A stretch of 6,382 nt of DNA from Actinomycetes bacterium (GTDB taxonomy: Bacteria; Actinomycetota; Acidimicrobiia; Spongiisociales; UBA5794), in assembly GCA_023336855.1 (NCBI GenBank), contig JAMBLK010000033.1, positions 1 through 6,382 on the forward strand. The letters run 5' to 3'. Below the pieces are notes generated by a model. It made no database searches and was not told where the DNA came from. It saw only the letters and a list, made by a program, of their open reading frames with translations. The position numbers and the translations under genes are program-made. Positions 1 through 5,686 of this stretch are shown in pieces (the stretch's first letter is position 1; each line of letters opens with the position of its first letter).

Positions 1-44
1 GCCCTCTCAAGGCGGTAGCGTGGGTTCAAATCCCATCGGGGCTA
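1..44 (+). tRNA. tRNA-Glu (anticodon CTC), 3' part, cut by window start
   Basis: The visible part begins inside the anticodon stem. GCC (1-3) and GGCGG (11-15) are stem sides around the seven-base loop CTCTCAA (4-10), which puts the anticodon CTC at 6-8, so the tRNA carries glutamate. A four-base variable loop (16-19) follows, then the T arm GTGGG/TTCAAAT/CCCAT (20-36) with the conserved TTCAA loop, the 3' acceptor strand CGGGGCT (37-43) and discriminator A44. No CCA is encoded; CAA follows. The anticodon stem and variable loop match the usual actinobacterial tRNA-Glu(CTC) pattern. The 5' half lies left of the window. The 3' end of such genes is a common integration target, and the integrase fossil 40 bases downstream suggests that happened here. 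Confidence 0.9.
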
Positions 45-49
45 CAAAC

Positions 50-78
50 CAGAATCCCTTGCAGCGCAAGGGATTCTG
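50..78. terminator. Perfect 11-12 bp hairpin between tRNA-Glu and the integrase fossil
   Basis: AGAATCCCTT (51-60) is followed after seven bases by its exact complement AAGGGATTCT (68-77). C50/G78 and G61/C67 extend the stem to 12 base pairs with a five-base loop. No run of T follows on either strand, so a classical Rho-independent terminator is not proven. The position, six bases after the tRNA and six bases before the fossil integrase stop codon, fits a two-way terminator or processing structure. It could also be part of an old attachment site. Confidence 0.5.
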
Positions 79-83
79 CGCGT

Positions 84-191
84 TCAGAGAGATAGCCCCG
101 GAGAGTCTTGGGCCGCGTGTGGGCCGCGCACGGTTGCGGCGATGGCGTCGAGTCGGGTGGCAGTTCGATCGTCGAGGCCATCGATGAGGTG
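84..191 (-). pseudogene. Fossil 3' end of a tyrosine integrase
   Basis: Read on the minus strand from 191 to the TGA at 84-86, this encodes 35 residues beginning HLIDGLDDRTATRLDAIAAT and ending DSPGLSL. It aligns without any gap to the last 35 residues of the intact integrase at 4041-5159 (HLMDGLDEQTATRLDAIAAS and on to DPPGLSR), with 22 of 35 identical by my count. At DNA level 135-161 equals 4092-4118 over 27 bases. The similarity stops at 191. The preceding codons read KSKRHA where the intact protein has the catalytic tyrosine and DRYG, so catalytic domain and promoter are gone. It is a relic of a separate, related integrase rather than a recent copy, because the two tails differ at many positions. 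It sits at the spacing from a tRNA 3' end expected of an integrative element's integrase. Confidence 0.85.
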
Positions 192-219
192 CGCATGGCG
201 TTTCGATTTCCGGTGTTGA

Positions 220-249
220 GCCTGTAGATCCGGTGGGCATCTGTCAGGC
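220..249 (-). terminator. Possible stem-loop downstream of the lipoprotein gene
   Basis: GCCTG (220-224) pairs with CAGGC (245-249), and inside it AGAT (226-229) pairs with ATCT (239-242), giving an interrupted nine-base-pair stem about 70 bases after the stop codon of the minus-strand operon. There is no T-run after it on the minus strand, so it is at best a weak terminator or a transcript-end stabiliser. Nothing else was recognised between 192 and 317. Confidence 0.3.
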
Positions 250-317
250 GTCTGGCGAATCTGTCTTGCTCGATGGGGCGTGTCGCCGCCTCAGCGTGAA
301 CACCATGGCGGGCGACA

Positions 318-1433
318 TCAACGTTCGATCTGGATCGTCATGCCGTCGCTTCGAGTGAGGTGCACAGTGTCGCGGTCCTCCTGCCCACCCCAGATGATCA
401 AAGTGGACAGTGTTTGGCATACCGATGAACCCTCTCGCGTACCGAGCCGTCGAGGTGTCGGCAGTGGCTCCCATGTGCCGTCGCGTAGGACCCACGCCGA
501 TCGGGATGCCGGGTCCCATATCGTGGCGCCGGACGAGGACGAACGGAGCTGCACGTCCGACCCGATGATGGGGCTTGCTTCGAGTCTGACGAACCCGGGT
601 GTCTTCTCGTACGTCCAACTTCCAGATGTCGAGACGACGACGGCTTTCGTGCCATCTTCAATCGGAACGACGGCGATCGGATCACCCATATCGACCGGTA
701 CCTCGATCGATGTGACGGTCCACTGGTCGAGAGCCGTGGCGTACTCGTACACGCCGGCGGAGTCGATGGCGAGCAAGCGCTCGTGATCGGCGAACACGAC
801 GCTGTCGATCGGTGGGCTCTGCGCCACAGAGAACTGCAGTGAGGTGACATTGAGGAATGCAGCGTTCAACGTCGATGTATCGGTTCCGGGTGTCGCTTGA
901 CCGCCGTAGATGAAGACCTCCGGGCCACTCAGGGAAACGGCAGCACCGTCGAAGCGGGATCGCAGTGGTCCCTCTGGCAGATAGGTCCACTCCATCGTGG
1001 AAAGGTCTAGGATCGCTCCGTCGGTCGGATAGTCGAAGTCTGTGGGATCCAGCGAAGAGATGACACTCCCAGCACCACCCCACACCAGTAGGTTGTTGCC
1101 GTCAATGGTCGCAGCGGCTCCCCACCGAGCCGTCAGCGGGCCAGACGGGAGTACACGCCAGTCTCGCCGTGCAACATCGAAGATCGCTCCGTCGGCGAAG
1201 ATCTCGGCCATAACGATCTCGGGGTCGCTCGAGTCGACCTCGCGGACCGTGGCGCCACCCCACACGATGAGACCCGACTCCGAACACGCCGAGCCGGCAA
1301 AGCCGCGTCCGTCGATGGGTGGCTCCGGCATCTCCTGCCATCCACCGCTCGAGCATGCGGAAGCGAGCAGCGCGAACACGAACAGCGCCACGGCGCATTT
1401 CCGTGGGGGCCCGAGGCTGGGGGTGGAGTGCAT
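318..1433 (-). CDS. Kelch-repeat lipoprotein, last gene of the ECF sigma operon
   Basis: A 371-residue secreted lipoprotein. Residues 1-27 form a signal peptide: R11 and K12, a hydrophobic stretch, then LLASAC with C27 as the predicted lipidated cysteine. The mature protein carries kelch-type beta-propeller repeats. W/Y-G-G strands occur at W58-G60, W118-G120, Y176-G178 and W348-G350, the first three almost exactly 60 residues apart, and are preceded by phrases of the kind seen in kelch blades (WRVLPSGPL, WTYLPEGPL, WEPLPTPRR). The middle, roughly residues 190-320, is more diverged. Such propellers bind proteins or carbohydrates; no catalytic residues are visible. The ATG lies nine bases after the stop of the upstream META-domain gene, with no strong Shine-Dalgarno sequence, so translation is probably coupled to it. 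The operon context suggests an extracytoplasmic sensor or target of the sigma system. The ligand cannot be read from the sequence. Confidence 0.85.
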   Translation of the reverse strand: MHSTPSLGPPRKCAVALFVFALLASACSSGGWQEMPEPPIDGRGFAGSACSESGLIVWGGATVREVDSSDPEIVMAEIFADGAIFDVARRDWRVLPSGPLTARWGAAATIDGNNLLVWGGAGSVISSLDPTDFDYPTDGAILDLSTMEWTYLPEGPLRSRFDGAAVSLSGPEVFIYGGQATPGTDTSTLNAAFLNVTSLQFSVAQSPPIDSVVFADHERLLAIDSAGVYEYATALDQWTVTSIEVPVDMGDPIAVVPIEDGTKAVVVSTSGSWTYEKTPGFVRLEASPIIGSDVQLRSSSSGATIWDPASRSAWVLRDGTWEPLPTPRRLGTREGSSVCQTLSTLIIWGGQEDRDTVHLTRSDGMTIQIER

Positions 1434-1442
1434 CTATGACTG

Positions 1443-2462
1443 CTACTGCGTGATCGTGAAAGCAGAGTCGTTCACGACTGACGAGGCGTTGCTGGCGCTC
1501 CCGATCTCCGGTGGGCCTTGCTCGATGGCGCCCTCAGGGAACCGGTCGCGGCAGGTGTTGACGGCCATCAACCAGAGAGCGGAAGCACCGTCCTGTGAAG
1601 ATGGAGGGCCGAGGCCCGAGCTACGTGTCGAGGCCCCGGCTTCGAGATCTGTAGCGATGAATTCAGACGACAATGCGAGGGCGACGTCTGGGTCCCAAAC
1701 GCCGTCGGTGCACATACGGTCGAAACGGTCTCGCCACACCACGGGATGGAACTGGGCGAGGCCGAGCGTGTTCTCCCACATGCGCACCTGCTGCGTCTCT
1801 TCGTCGGTCAGTTCTATTCCCTTGTCGTCTCTGACGAAGAACAGAAACGTACTTCCGTTGACAAGCCACTGCATGGTCTGATCGACGCTCGACACCCTCA
1901 TCCCCGCAGGGTTTCGCATCGCTTCTCGGAAGACGTTGGGCGTGAGCATGAGCCCCTCAGCATCGGCCCCGCCACAGAGCGCTTCGGTGGCCACGACCTC
2001 GTCGAAGATCTGCGGTTCACCATTCACCTTGAAGCTGTCACCGTAGGCCGTGAAGTCGTTGCACCCGGTGTTCCCGGTGATCGTCGATCCGATGTCGATT
2101 GTTGGCGGCAATGCGGTATTCACACCGACCTCCACGTGTGTGAACTTCCCGAGGACATCGTACGAGTCGAGCACCCAGACACCGTCGAGTCCGCTCCCAG
2201 CTCCGGGAGCAACCGTGTTGGTGGGGCGCATCAGGATCACCGTCGGGATAGCGATCATGACGACGATTACCGCTACGGCTGCAGCGGTAGTCCAGGGCCA
2301 CTGTCGAGGCTCAGGCACCTCGCCGAACGGGGCAACGCCATCGGGCGTTCGCTCAAGGATACGATCCAACGTCCGATGGCCCGCGGGAGTCTCGGACCAG
2401 CCCTTCGCGTCACGAGACGGGTAGGGGTTGAGGTCGTCGAGGATGGTGTTGTCAGCGCTCAT
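1443..2462 (-). CDS. Membrane-anchored META/HslJ-domain protein, candidate regulator of the ECF sigma factor
   Basis: 339 residues from the chosen start. The ATG at 2462-2460 overlaps the end of the sigma gene by 11 bases and has GGAG six bases upstream. An upstream in-frame ATG at 2546 would overlap the sigma gene by 95 bases and is less likely. A short N-terminal part (1-57, NPYPSRD...LDRILERTP) would be cytoplasmic, followed by one membrane helix (about 58-78). From about 91 to 205 comes a META/HslJ-like domain: GVWVL, then GNTGCNDF at 130-137, then VVATEALC with C163, which may pair with C134. The C-terminal 130 residues are unassigned. Its place directly behind the sigma gene and its topology are those of an anti-sigma factor, but the zinc anti-sigma signature HxxxCxxC is absent, so that role is inferred from context only. 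META domains in HslJ and related proteins are linked to stress and outer-layer functions. Confidence 0.8.
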   Translation of the reverse strand: MSADNTILDDLNPYPSRDAKGWSETPAGHRTLDRILERTPDGVAPFGEVPEPRQWPWTTAAAVAVIVVMIAIPTVILMRPTNTVAPGAGSGLDGVWVLDSYDVLGKFTHVEVGVNTALPPTIDIGSTITGNTGCNDFTAYGDSFKVNGEPQIFDEVVATEALCGGADAEGLMLTPNVFREAMRNPAGMRVSSVDQTMQWLVNGSTFLFFVRDDKGIELTDEETQQVRMWENTLGLAQFHPVVWRDRFDRMCTDGVWDPDVALALSSEFIATDLEAGASTRSSGLGPPSSQDGASALWLMAVNTCRDRFPEGAIEQGPPEIGSASNASSVVNDSAFTITQ

Positions 2463-3009
2463 CGTGTTCTCCGTCCATCGATGTTGAGGGATCCGACGGA
2501 TCGAGTCCGAACGTCTGCATCTGGGAGGCAAGTCGTCGTCGAGCACGTGTGAGGCGCATGCGAAATGCGGCGGGCGTGATGCTCAGGGCGGCTGATGCCT
2601 CCCGGGTATCGAGCCCTTCCCAGCTCACCAGGAGCAGGGTCTCTCTGTCCGCTTCGTCGAGTGCAGCAAGGGCATGGTTCGCTGCGACCGTGGCCGATGC
2701 AGGCTCGGCCACGGCATCACCGGGTGAGGGGCGGTTTATCTCGATACGTTGCTGAAGCTTTGACCAGCGGTCCTGTGAGCGGTATCGGTCCCGGATCACC
2801 CTGCGCGCCACGCCATAGAGCCATGGCAGTTCGCGGTGGGGTCGACGAGTCCGGTGTCGCCAAGCAACAACGAACGTATCGGCGACCACGTCCTCAGCGA
2901 GTTCGGGGCCGAGTCTCCTTGCTGCGTACGCGTACACCTGGTCGGCATGTGTACTCCACATCCCTTCCAGCCACTCCCGGTCGTCGGTTTCCACGTCCAG
3001 CGCCTGCAT
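2452..3009 (-). CDS. ECF (extracytoplasmic function) RNA polymerase sigma factor
   Basis: A 185-residue group 4 sigma factor that directs RNA polymerase to a small set of promoters after an envelope signal. Region 2 spans about 17-85: THADQVYAYAARRLG, then AEDVVADTFVVAWRH, the polymerase-binding helix, and LPWLYGVARRVIRDRYR, the -10 recognition part. A linker rich in A, P and S (about 90-110) leads to region 4 (about 112-163, ALDEADRETLLLVSWEGLDTREASAAL then a helix-turn-helix with TPAAFRMRLTRARRRL) for the -35 box. The length is typical and there is no extra C-terminal domain. GAGGAG lies 12 bases before the ATG, rather far; M17 is an alternative start but would cut region 2. It is first in a three-gene operon and overlaps the next gene by 11 bases, so the two are probably translated together. 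The target promoters are unknown. Confidence 0.93.
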   Translation of the reverse strand: MQALDVETDDREWLEGMWSTHADQVYAYAARRLGPELAEDVVADTFVVAWRHRTRRPHRELPWLYGVARRVIRDRYRSQDRWSKLQQRIEINRPSPGDAVAEPASATVAANHALAALDEADRETLLLVSWEGLDTREASAALSITPAAFRMRLTRARRRLASQMQTFGLDPSDPSTSMDGEHDER

Positions 3010-3034
3010 CTCGTTCGGCTGCTCCTCTCACAAG

Positions 3035-3064
3035 GGTATATGGCCGGCACCTAGTCCCGTGCAA
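3035..3064 (-). promoter_or_regulatory. Weak candidate promoter of the ECF operon
   Basis: On the minus strand TTGCAC (3064-3059) is followed after 18 bases by TATACC (3040-3035), 25 bases upstream of the sigma start codon. The -10 matches TATAAT at four of six bases and the -35 is poor. I found no clear ECF-type promoter with a GGAAC-like -35 in the 167-base divergent spacer, so self-activation by the sigma factor is not evident. Confidence 0.25.
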
Positions 3065-3122
3065 CACGGAGACATAGCGCAGCGGGGATTTCATGTATGG
3101 GCCACGCCTGGTCTTCCGTGTC

Positions 3123-3150
3123 TTGACATCACAGCATCCGTACGTACAAT
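3123..3150 (+). promoter_or_regulatory. Strong housekeeping promoter of the toxin-antitoxin operon
   Basis: TTGACA (3123-3128, perfect) and TACAAT (3145-3150, five of six) are separated by 16 bases. The predicted start of transcription is near 3157, giving a leader of about 20 bases. That leader contains AGGAG at 3161-3165, 11 bases before the antitoxin ATG. It is the best sigma-70-like promoter in the window. Confidence 0.7.
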
Positions 3151-3160
3151 GTACACACGT
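3142..3160. promoter_or_regulatory. Palindromic operator candidate over the -10 box
   Basis: GTAC-AAT-GTAC (3144-3154) is a perfect inverted repeat covering the -10 box, and an outer ACGT at 3142-3145 and 3157-3160 adds weaker, unevenly spaced symmetry. Antitoxins of the DUF1778 ribbon-helix-helix type repress their own operon by binding such a palindrome together with the toxin, so this is the likely autoregulatory site. Confidence 0.55.
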
Positions 3161-3176
3161 AGGAGTTGATTGTAGT

Positions 3177-3455
3177 ATGACGGCAGAGCAGCGCGACAGC
3201 AGATGGAACTTCCGTGTAAAGGCGCAAAGCGACGCGCTCGTGCGCGAGGCAGCGACACTGATGGGAACATCCAAGACGGCGTTTGTCGAAGAAAGCGCGG
3301 TCAGCCGTGCCCGGTCGTTGATTGCTGAGTATCAGCCGGTTGTTCTCGGCCACGAAGAGTTCTCCCGCTTCGCGGATTCTCTCGATGCAGCGCCCGTCGC
3401 TGTTCCTGAACTCGTGGACCTGTTCGCACAGCAGAGCCAGATTCCCCAGCAGTGA
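3177..3455 (+). CDS. Ribbon-helix-helix antitoxin (DUF1778/TacA-like)
   Basis: 92 residues. The start at 3177 is chosen because AGGAG lies 11 bases upstream and the ribbon-helix-helix begins eight residues in. An in-frame ATG at 3093 would lie upstream of the promoter and is rejected. Residues 9-50 (RWNFRVKAQSDALVREAATLM, then GTSKTAFVEESAVSRARSLI) form the DNA-binding strand and two helices. The C-terminal half (EEFSRFADSLDAAPVAVPELVDLF) matches the type of tail that wraps and inhibits a GNAT toxin in TacA-like proteins. The stop overlaps the toxin GTG by four bases. Expected roles are neutralising the acetyltransferase and repressing the operon at the palindrome over its promoter. Confidence 0.9.
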   Translation: MTAEQRDSRWNFRVKAQSDALVREAATLMGTSKTAFVEESAVSRARSLIAEYQPVVLGHEEFSRFADSLDAAPVAVPELVDLFAQQSQIPQQ

Positions 3456-3967
3456 TCGAACTGCGACCTGTTCGCAGGGTCGAGGCCAGTGACGACCTCG
3501 GTGGGTTTGACTGCGGTGTGCCTGCCCTCGACGAGTGGCTCGAGCGCTTTGCACTGTCCGATCAGCGTGCCGGTGCCTCGGTGACCTATGTTCTCGGACT
3601 AGATACACAGATCGTTGGCTTCTACACCCTGGCTCCCCACACCATCGAATCTGGAGCGGCTCCGGGGCGGTTGGGCGCCGGGCTGCCTCGCCAAAGGCCG
3701 ATTCCGGTGATCCTGCTCGCTCGCCTTGGTCTCGATCGGTCCGTCCAGGGCACCGGTCTTGGTGGGGATCTTCTGAAGGATGCGCTGGCACGCTGCGCGG
3801 CCGCGGCCGACGACATTGGTGGGAGAGCCGTGCTCGTACACGCCAAGGACGCAGAAGCAGCAGCGTTCTACCAACGTCACGGCTTCGTGCCGCTTGAGCA
3901 GAACCCGAACCACCTGTACGTATTGATGAAGGACCTGAGAGCCTCGATACGACGTAGCTATCAGTAG
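3452..3967 (+). CDS. GNAT acetyltransferase toxin (TacT-like)
   Basis: 171 residues, GTG start overlapping the antitoxin stop (GTGA), so the two are translationally coupled. The fold is GNAT: FDCGVPALDEWL (19-30) near the N-terminus is typical of the TacT/AtaT branch, TYVLGLDTQIVGFYTL (45-60) supplies the central strands, RSVQGTGLG (96-104) is the acetyl-CoA pyrophosphate loop, and AFYQRHGF (138-145) carries Y140, at the position of the catalytic tyrosine of TacT. Toxins of this family acetylate the amino group of aminoacyl-tRNAs and stop translation. All key motifs are present, so the enzyme looks active; which tRNA it hits cannot be read here. The 73 bases between its stop and the integrase stop hold no gene, only a weak five-base-pair hairpin at 3966-3983. 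Confidence 0.92.
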   Translation: MIELRPVRRVEASDDLGGFDCGVPALDEWLERFALSDQRAGASVTYVLGLDTQIVGFYTLAPHTIESGAAPGRLGAGLPRQRPIPVILLARLGLDRSVQGTGLGGDLLKDALARCAAAADDIGGRAVLVHAKDAEAAAFYQRHGFVPLEQNPNHLYVLMKDLRASIRRSYQ

Positions 3968-4040
3968 CGCAGCAATTGGCGCTGGATGTCCGTCGGTGGG
4001 GTAGGGGCGCATGTGACTCCGATCCCGAGCCTGTGCGAGG

Positions 4041-4148
4041 TCACCGTGAGAGTCCCGGTGGATCCCTGCTGGTGTCTCGCATGTGAACCGATGCGGCGAT
4101 GGCGTCGAGTCGGGTGGCGGTCTGTTCGTCGAGGCCGTCCATGAGGTG
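4041..4148 (-). repeat. Right copy of the integrase-tail direct repeat
   Basis: The last 36 codons of the intact integrase, including its stop, are the partner of 84-191, in the same orientation and 3957 bases away. The best part is 4090-4148 against 133-191, 59 bases with seven differences by my count, including 27 identical bases. The repeat brackets the ECF operon and the toxin-antitoxin pair. Confidence 0.8.
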
Positions 4149-5159
4149 GCCGTATCGGTCGATGGTGACCTGGATGGAGGAGTGGCCGAGCCGTGTCTGG
4201 ATAGCCTTTGGGTGTTCGCCTTCTGCGATGAGCCAGGCGGCATGGGTGTGACGCAGGTCGTGGATTCTGCATGGTTTTCCGACGGATGCTGCGACGGCTG
4301 TACGCCAGGTCCGTCCGAAGGTCCCGCGGCGGAGAAACCCACCGGTCTCGGTTGTCCAGACGGTGGTGTCGGGTGGGGGATAGGTGTCGACGTGGCAGGT
4401 AACGGTGTCAATGACGATCTGAGGGAGTGTGATGGTGCGCTCGGAGGCTGAGGACTTCGGGGATCCGAGGACGGGTCGATGTCCGGATGCTTCGATGAGC
4501 GACGTGTTCACGGTGAGCCGCCGCCGATCGATGTCGATGTCGGGGATTTGGAGGCCGGCGAGTTCTCCCCATCTCAGTCCGGTGTAGGCGGCGACGGTGG
4601 CGAGTGATCCGTACCGATCGGGGAGGGCCTCGGCAAGTTGGTTGACTTGGTTGGCATTGAGAAGCCGCATGTCGGTTCGACGGGCTTTGGGAAGCAGGAG
4701 GCCGTCGGCGGGAGATGCGAGTATGCGTCGGTCCCGGATCGCTTGGTTGAGGGTGAGTCTGACCCATCGCATGGTCCGGGCGACGGTTTCGGGTGCGTAG
4801 CCGGCGGTCGTGAGTTCCGCCATCAGACGACGGAGCTGTTCGTGCGTGAGACGTGTCAGGGGAACGTCGCCGATCCACGCTGTGACTCGTTTGTGGCAGA
4901 GGCGGTCGGTCTCGACCGTACGCGGACTGAGATGCGGCCGGTCGGCGATGACCTGGAACGAGTACTCAGCCCACGTGATGGTGCCTCGATCGGGGTCGAC
5001 CCATTGGCCCCGGTCGAGTGTCGCCAGCTCGGTTCGTAGCCAACGTTCAGCGTCAATCTTGCGATCGAAGCTCTTGGAGTGCTCTCGTCCGTCAGGTCCT
5101 CGATAGCGTGCCCGCCACGGCGCCCGACGGTCGGGTCGGTACTGGACGGTGCCTCTCAT
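4041..5159 (-). CDS. Tyrosine recombinase / phage-type integrase
   Basis: 372 residues, full length for the family. The N-terminal part (1-60, with GTVQYRPDRRAPWRARYRG) resembles an arm-type DNA-binding domain. Residues 62-160 form the SAM-like core-binding domain (TWAEYSFQVIADRPHLSPRT, then TRLTHEQLRRLM). The catalytic domain (about 165-345) has all six expected residues: R196 in TGLRWGEL, K235 in GSPKSSASERT, H300 and R303 in HDLRHTHA, H326 in LGHSS, and nucleophile Y336 in DRYGHLM. It should therefore be active in integration and excision. The start has only a weak Shine-Dalgarno-like GAGCGG. It lies 54 bases after the excisionase candidate, in the same direction. Its last 35 codons have a diverged copy beside tRNA-Glu. 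No tRNA-like attachment site is visible near its own 3' end. Confidence 0.95.
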   Translation of the reverse strand: MRGTVQYRPDRRAPWRARYRGPDGREHSKSFDRKIDAERWLRTELATLDRGQWVDPDRGTITWAEYSFQVIADRPHLSPRTVETDRLCHKRVTAWIGDVPLTRLTHEQLRRLMAELTTAGYAPETVARTMRWVRLTLNQAIRDRRILASPADGLLLPKARRTDMRLLNANQVNQLAEALPDRYGSLATVAAYTGLRWGELAGLQIPDIDIDRRRLTVNTSLIEASGHRPVLGSPKSSASERTITLPQIVIDTVTCHVDTYPPPDTTVWTTETGGFLRRGTFGRTWRTAVAASVGKPCRIHDLRHTHAAWLIAEGEHPKAIQTRLGHSSIQVTIDRYGHLMDGLDEQTATRLDAIAASVHMRDTSRDPPGLSR

Positions 5160-5213
5160 TCGCCGCTCACAGACAAGCAGGAGTTCTCGACTCGGAGGCG
5201 TGGCTTTCGCACT

Positions 5214-5438
5214 TCAGTCCGCCCTGACACGATATGACGCACTCCGGTTGTCCTGTGACGCCTCGACTCGGTGGCTGATCCACTCCTCGATGTCGGTCCA
5301 TCGGTAGCGGAGATGTCGGCCTACGCGGAATCCTGGCGGGCCTTGGCGGTGGTATCGCCACGCGTAGAGCGTGGCTACCGGCACGCCGAGATACTCGGCG
5401 AGATCTTCAACAGTGAGCAGCCTATCGGGGGACTCCAT
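5214..5438 (-). CDS. AlpA/MerR-type helix-turn-helix protein, candidate excisionase
   Basis: 74 residues. LLTVEDLAEYLGVPVATLYA (7-26) is the helix-turn-helix and GFRVGRHLRYRWTDIEEWI (36-54) the wing and closing helix, the classic layout of small excisionases of the HTH_17 type. Such proteins bind short repeated sites, bend DNA and bias the integrase towards excision. It is followed after 54 bases by the integrase, the usual xis-int order. The ATG at 5438 has a poor ribosome site, AGG three bases upstream. Just 21 bases upstream the CAGAGTGT iterons begin, an arrangement that suggests self-regulation by binding there. A general transcription regulator of the same fold is the alternative. Confidence 0.85.
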   Translation of the reverse strand: MESPDRLLTVEDLAEYLGVPVATLYAWRYHRQGPPGFRVGRHLRYRWTDIEEWISHRVEASQDNRSASYRVRAD

Positions 5439-5458
5439 TGCCTGATCTTTAGACGGAA

Positions 5459-5501
5459 CCCTCTCGTCAGAGTGTCATCAGAGTGTTATCAGAGTGTCAG
5501 A
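5459..5501 (+). repeat. Left iteron cluster, three CAGAGTGT units
   Basis: CAGAGTGT occurs at 5468-5475, 5479-5486 and 5490-5497, each exactly 11 bases after the last, so the units lie on one face of the helix. A CCCTCTC box at 5459-5465 precedes the first unit by two bases. The cluster lies directly upstream of the excisionase candidate, where its promoter should be. Bases 5475-5501 recur exactly, inverted, at 5632-5658. Confidence 0.92.
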
Positions 5502-5628
5502 AGCATGCCAACACGGCCTCGAAATGCTCCGCGGACGCCGGTGAGGCAACCTTCCGACAGGTTCTTGGCGACCTCGACCCGACTCTTCGAAAGCCGTGGT
5601 ACGCAAGGACTCTGGCGGTGTCCGTGTT

Positions 5629-5686
5629 CCCTCTGACACTCTGATAACACTCTGATGAGAGGGCTACTGACACTCTGGTGAGAGGG
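5629..5686 (-). repeat. Right iteron cluster, three inverted CAGAGTGT units
   Basis: ACACTCTG, the complement of the left unit, occurs at 5636-5643, 5647-5654 and 5670-5677, with pitches of 11 and 23 bases, about one and two helical turns. GAGAGGG, the complement of CCCTCTC, stands two bases beyond the second and third units (5657-5663 and 5680-5686), so the composite unit CCCTCTC-NN-CAGAGTGT occurs three times in the whole region. The 130 bases between the clusters (5502-5631) hold a small inverted repeat AACCT/AGGTT (5548-5563) and a degenerate ACTCTGG at 5609, with no convincing gene. Confidence 0.92.

Noticed and set aside
2463..2546. Longer start for the META-domain protein
   Set aside because: The extra 28 residues overlap the sigma gene by 95 bases and look like an out-of-frame translation; the inner ATG has GGAG at proper spacing.
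1746..2552. Long plus-strand open frame of 268 residues
   Set aside because: It is a shadow of the META-domain gene on the opposite strand, with no domain-like sequence and arginine- and proline-rich content typical of antisense frames in GC-rich DNA.
3129..3791. Minus-strand open frame of 220 residues across the toxin-antitoxin genes
   Set aside because: It is the antisense of two well-supported coding genes and has no recognisable motif.
3966..3983. Terminator between toxin and integrase
   Set aside because: The stem is only five base pairs (AGCGC/GCGCT) with no T-run, too weak to call.
3994..4007. G-quadruplex
   Set aside because: Only two full G-runs are present in this G-rich patch, fewer than the four needed.
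5459..5686. CRISPR array
   Set aside because: The repeats are only 8 bases, spaced 11 bases apart, and change orientation; there are no spacers of CRISPR length.
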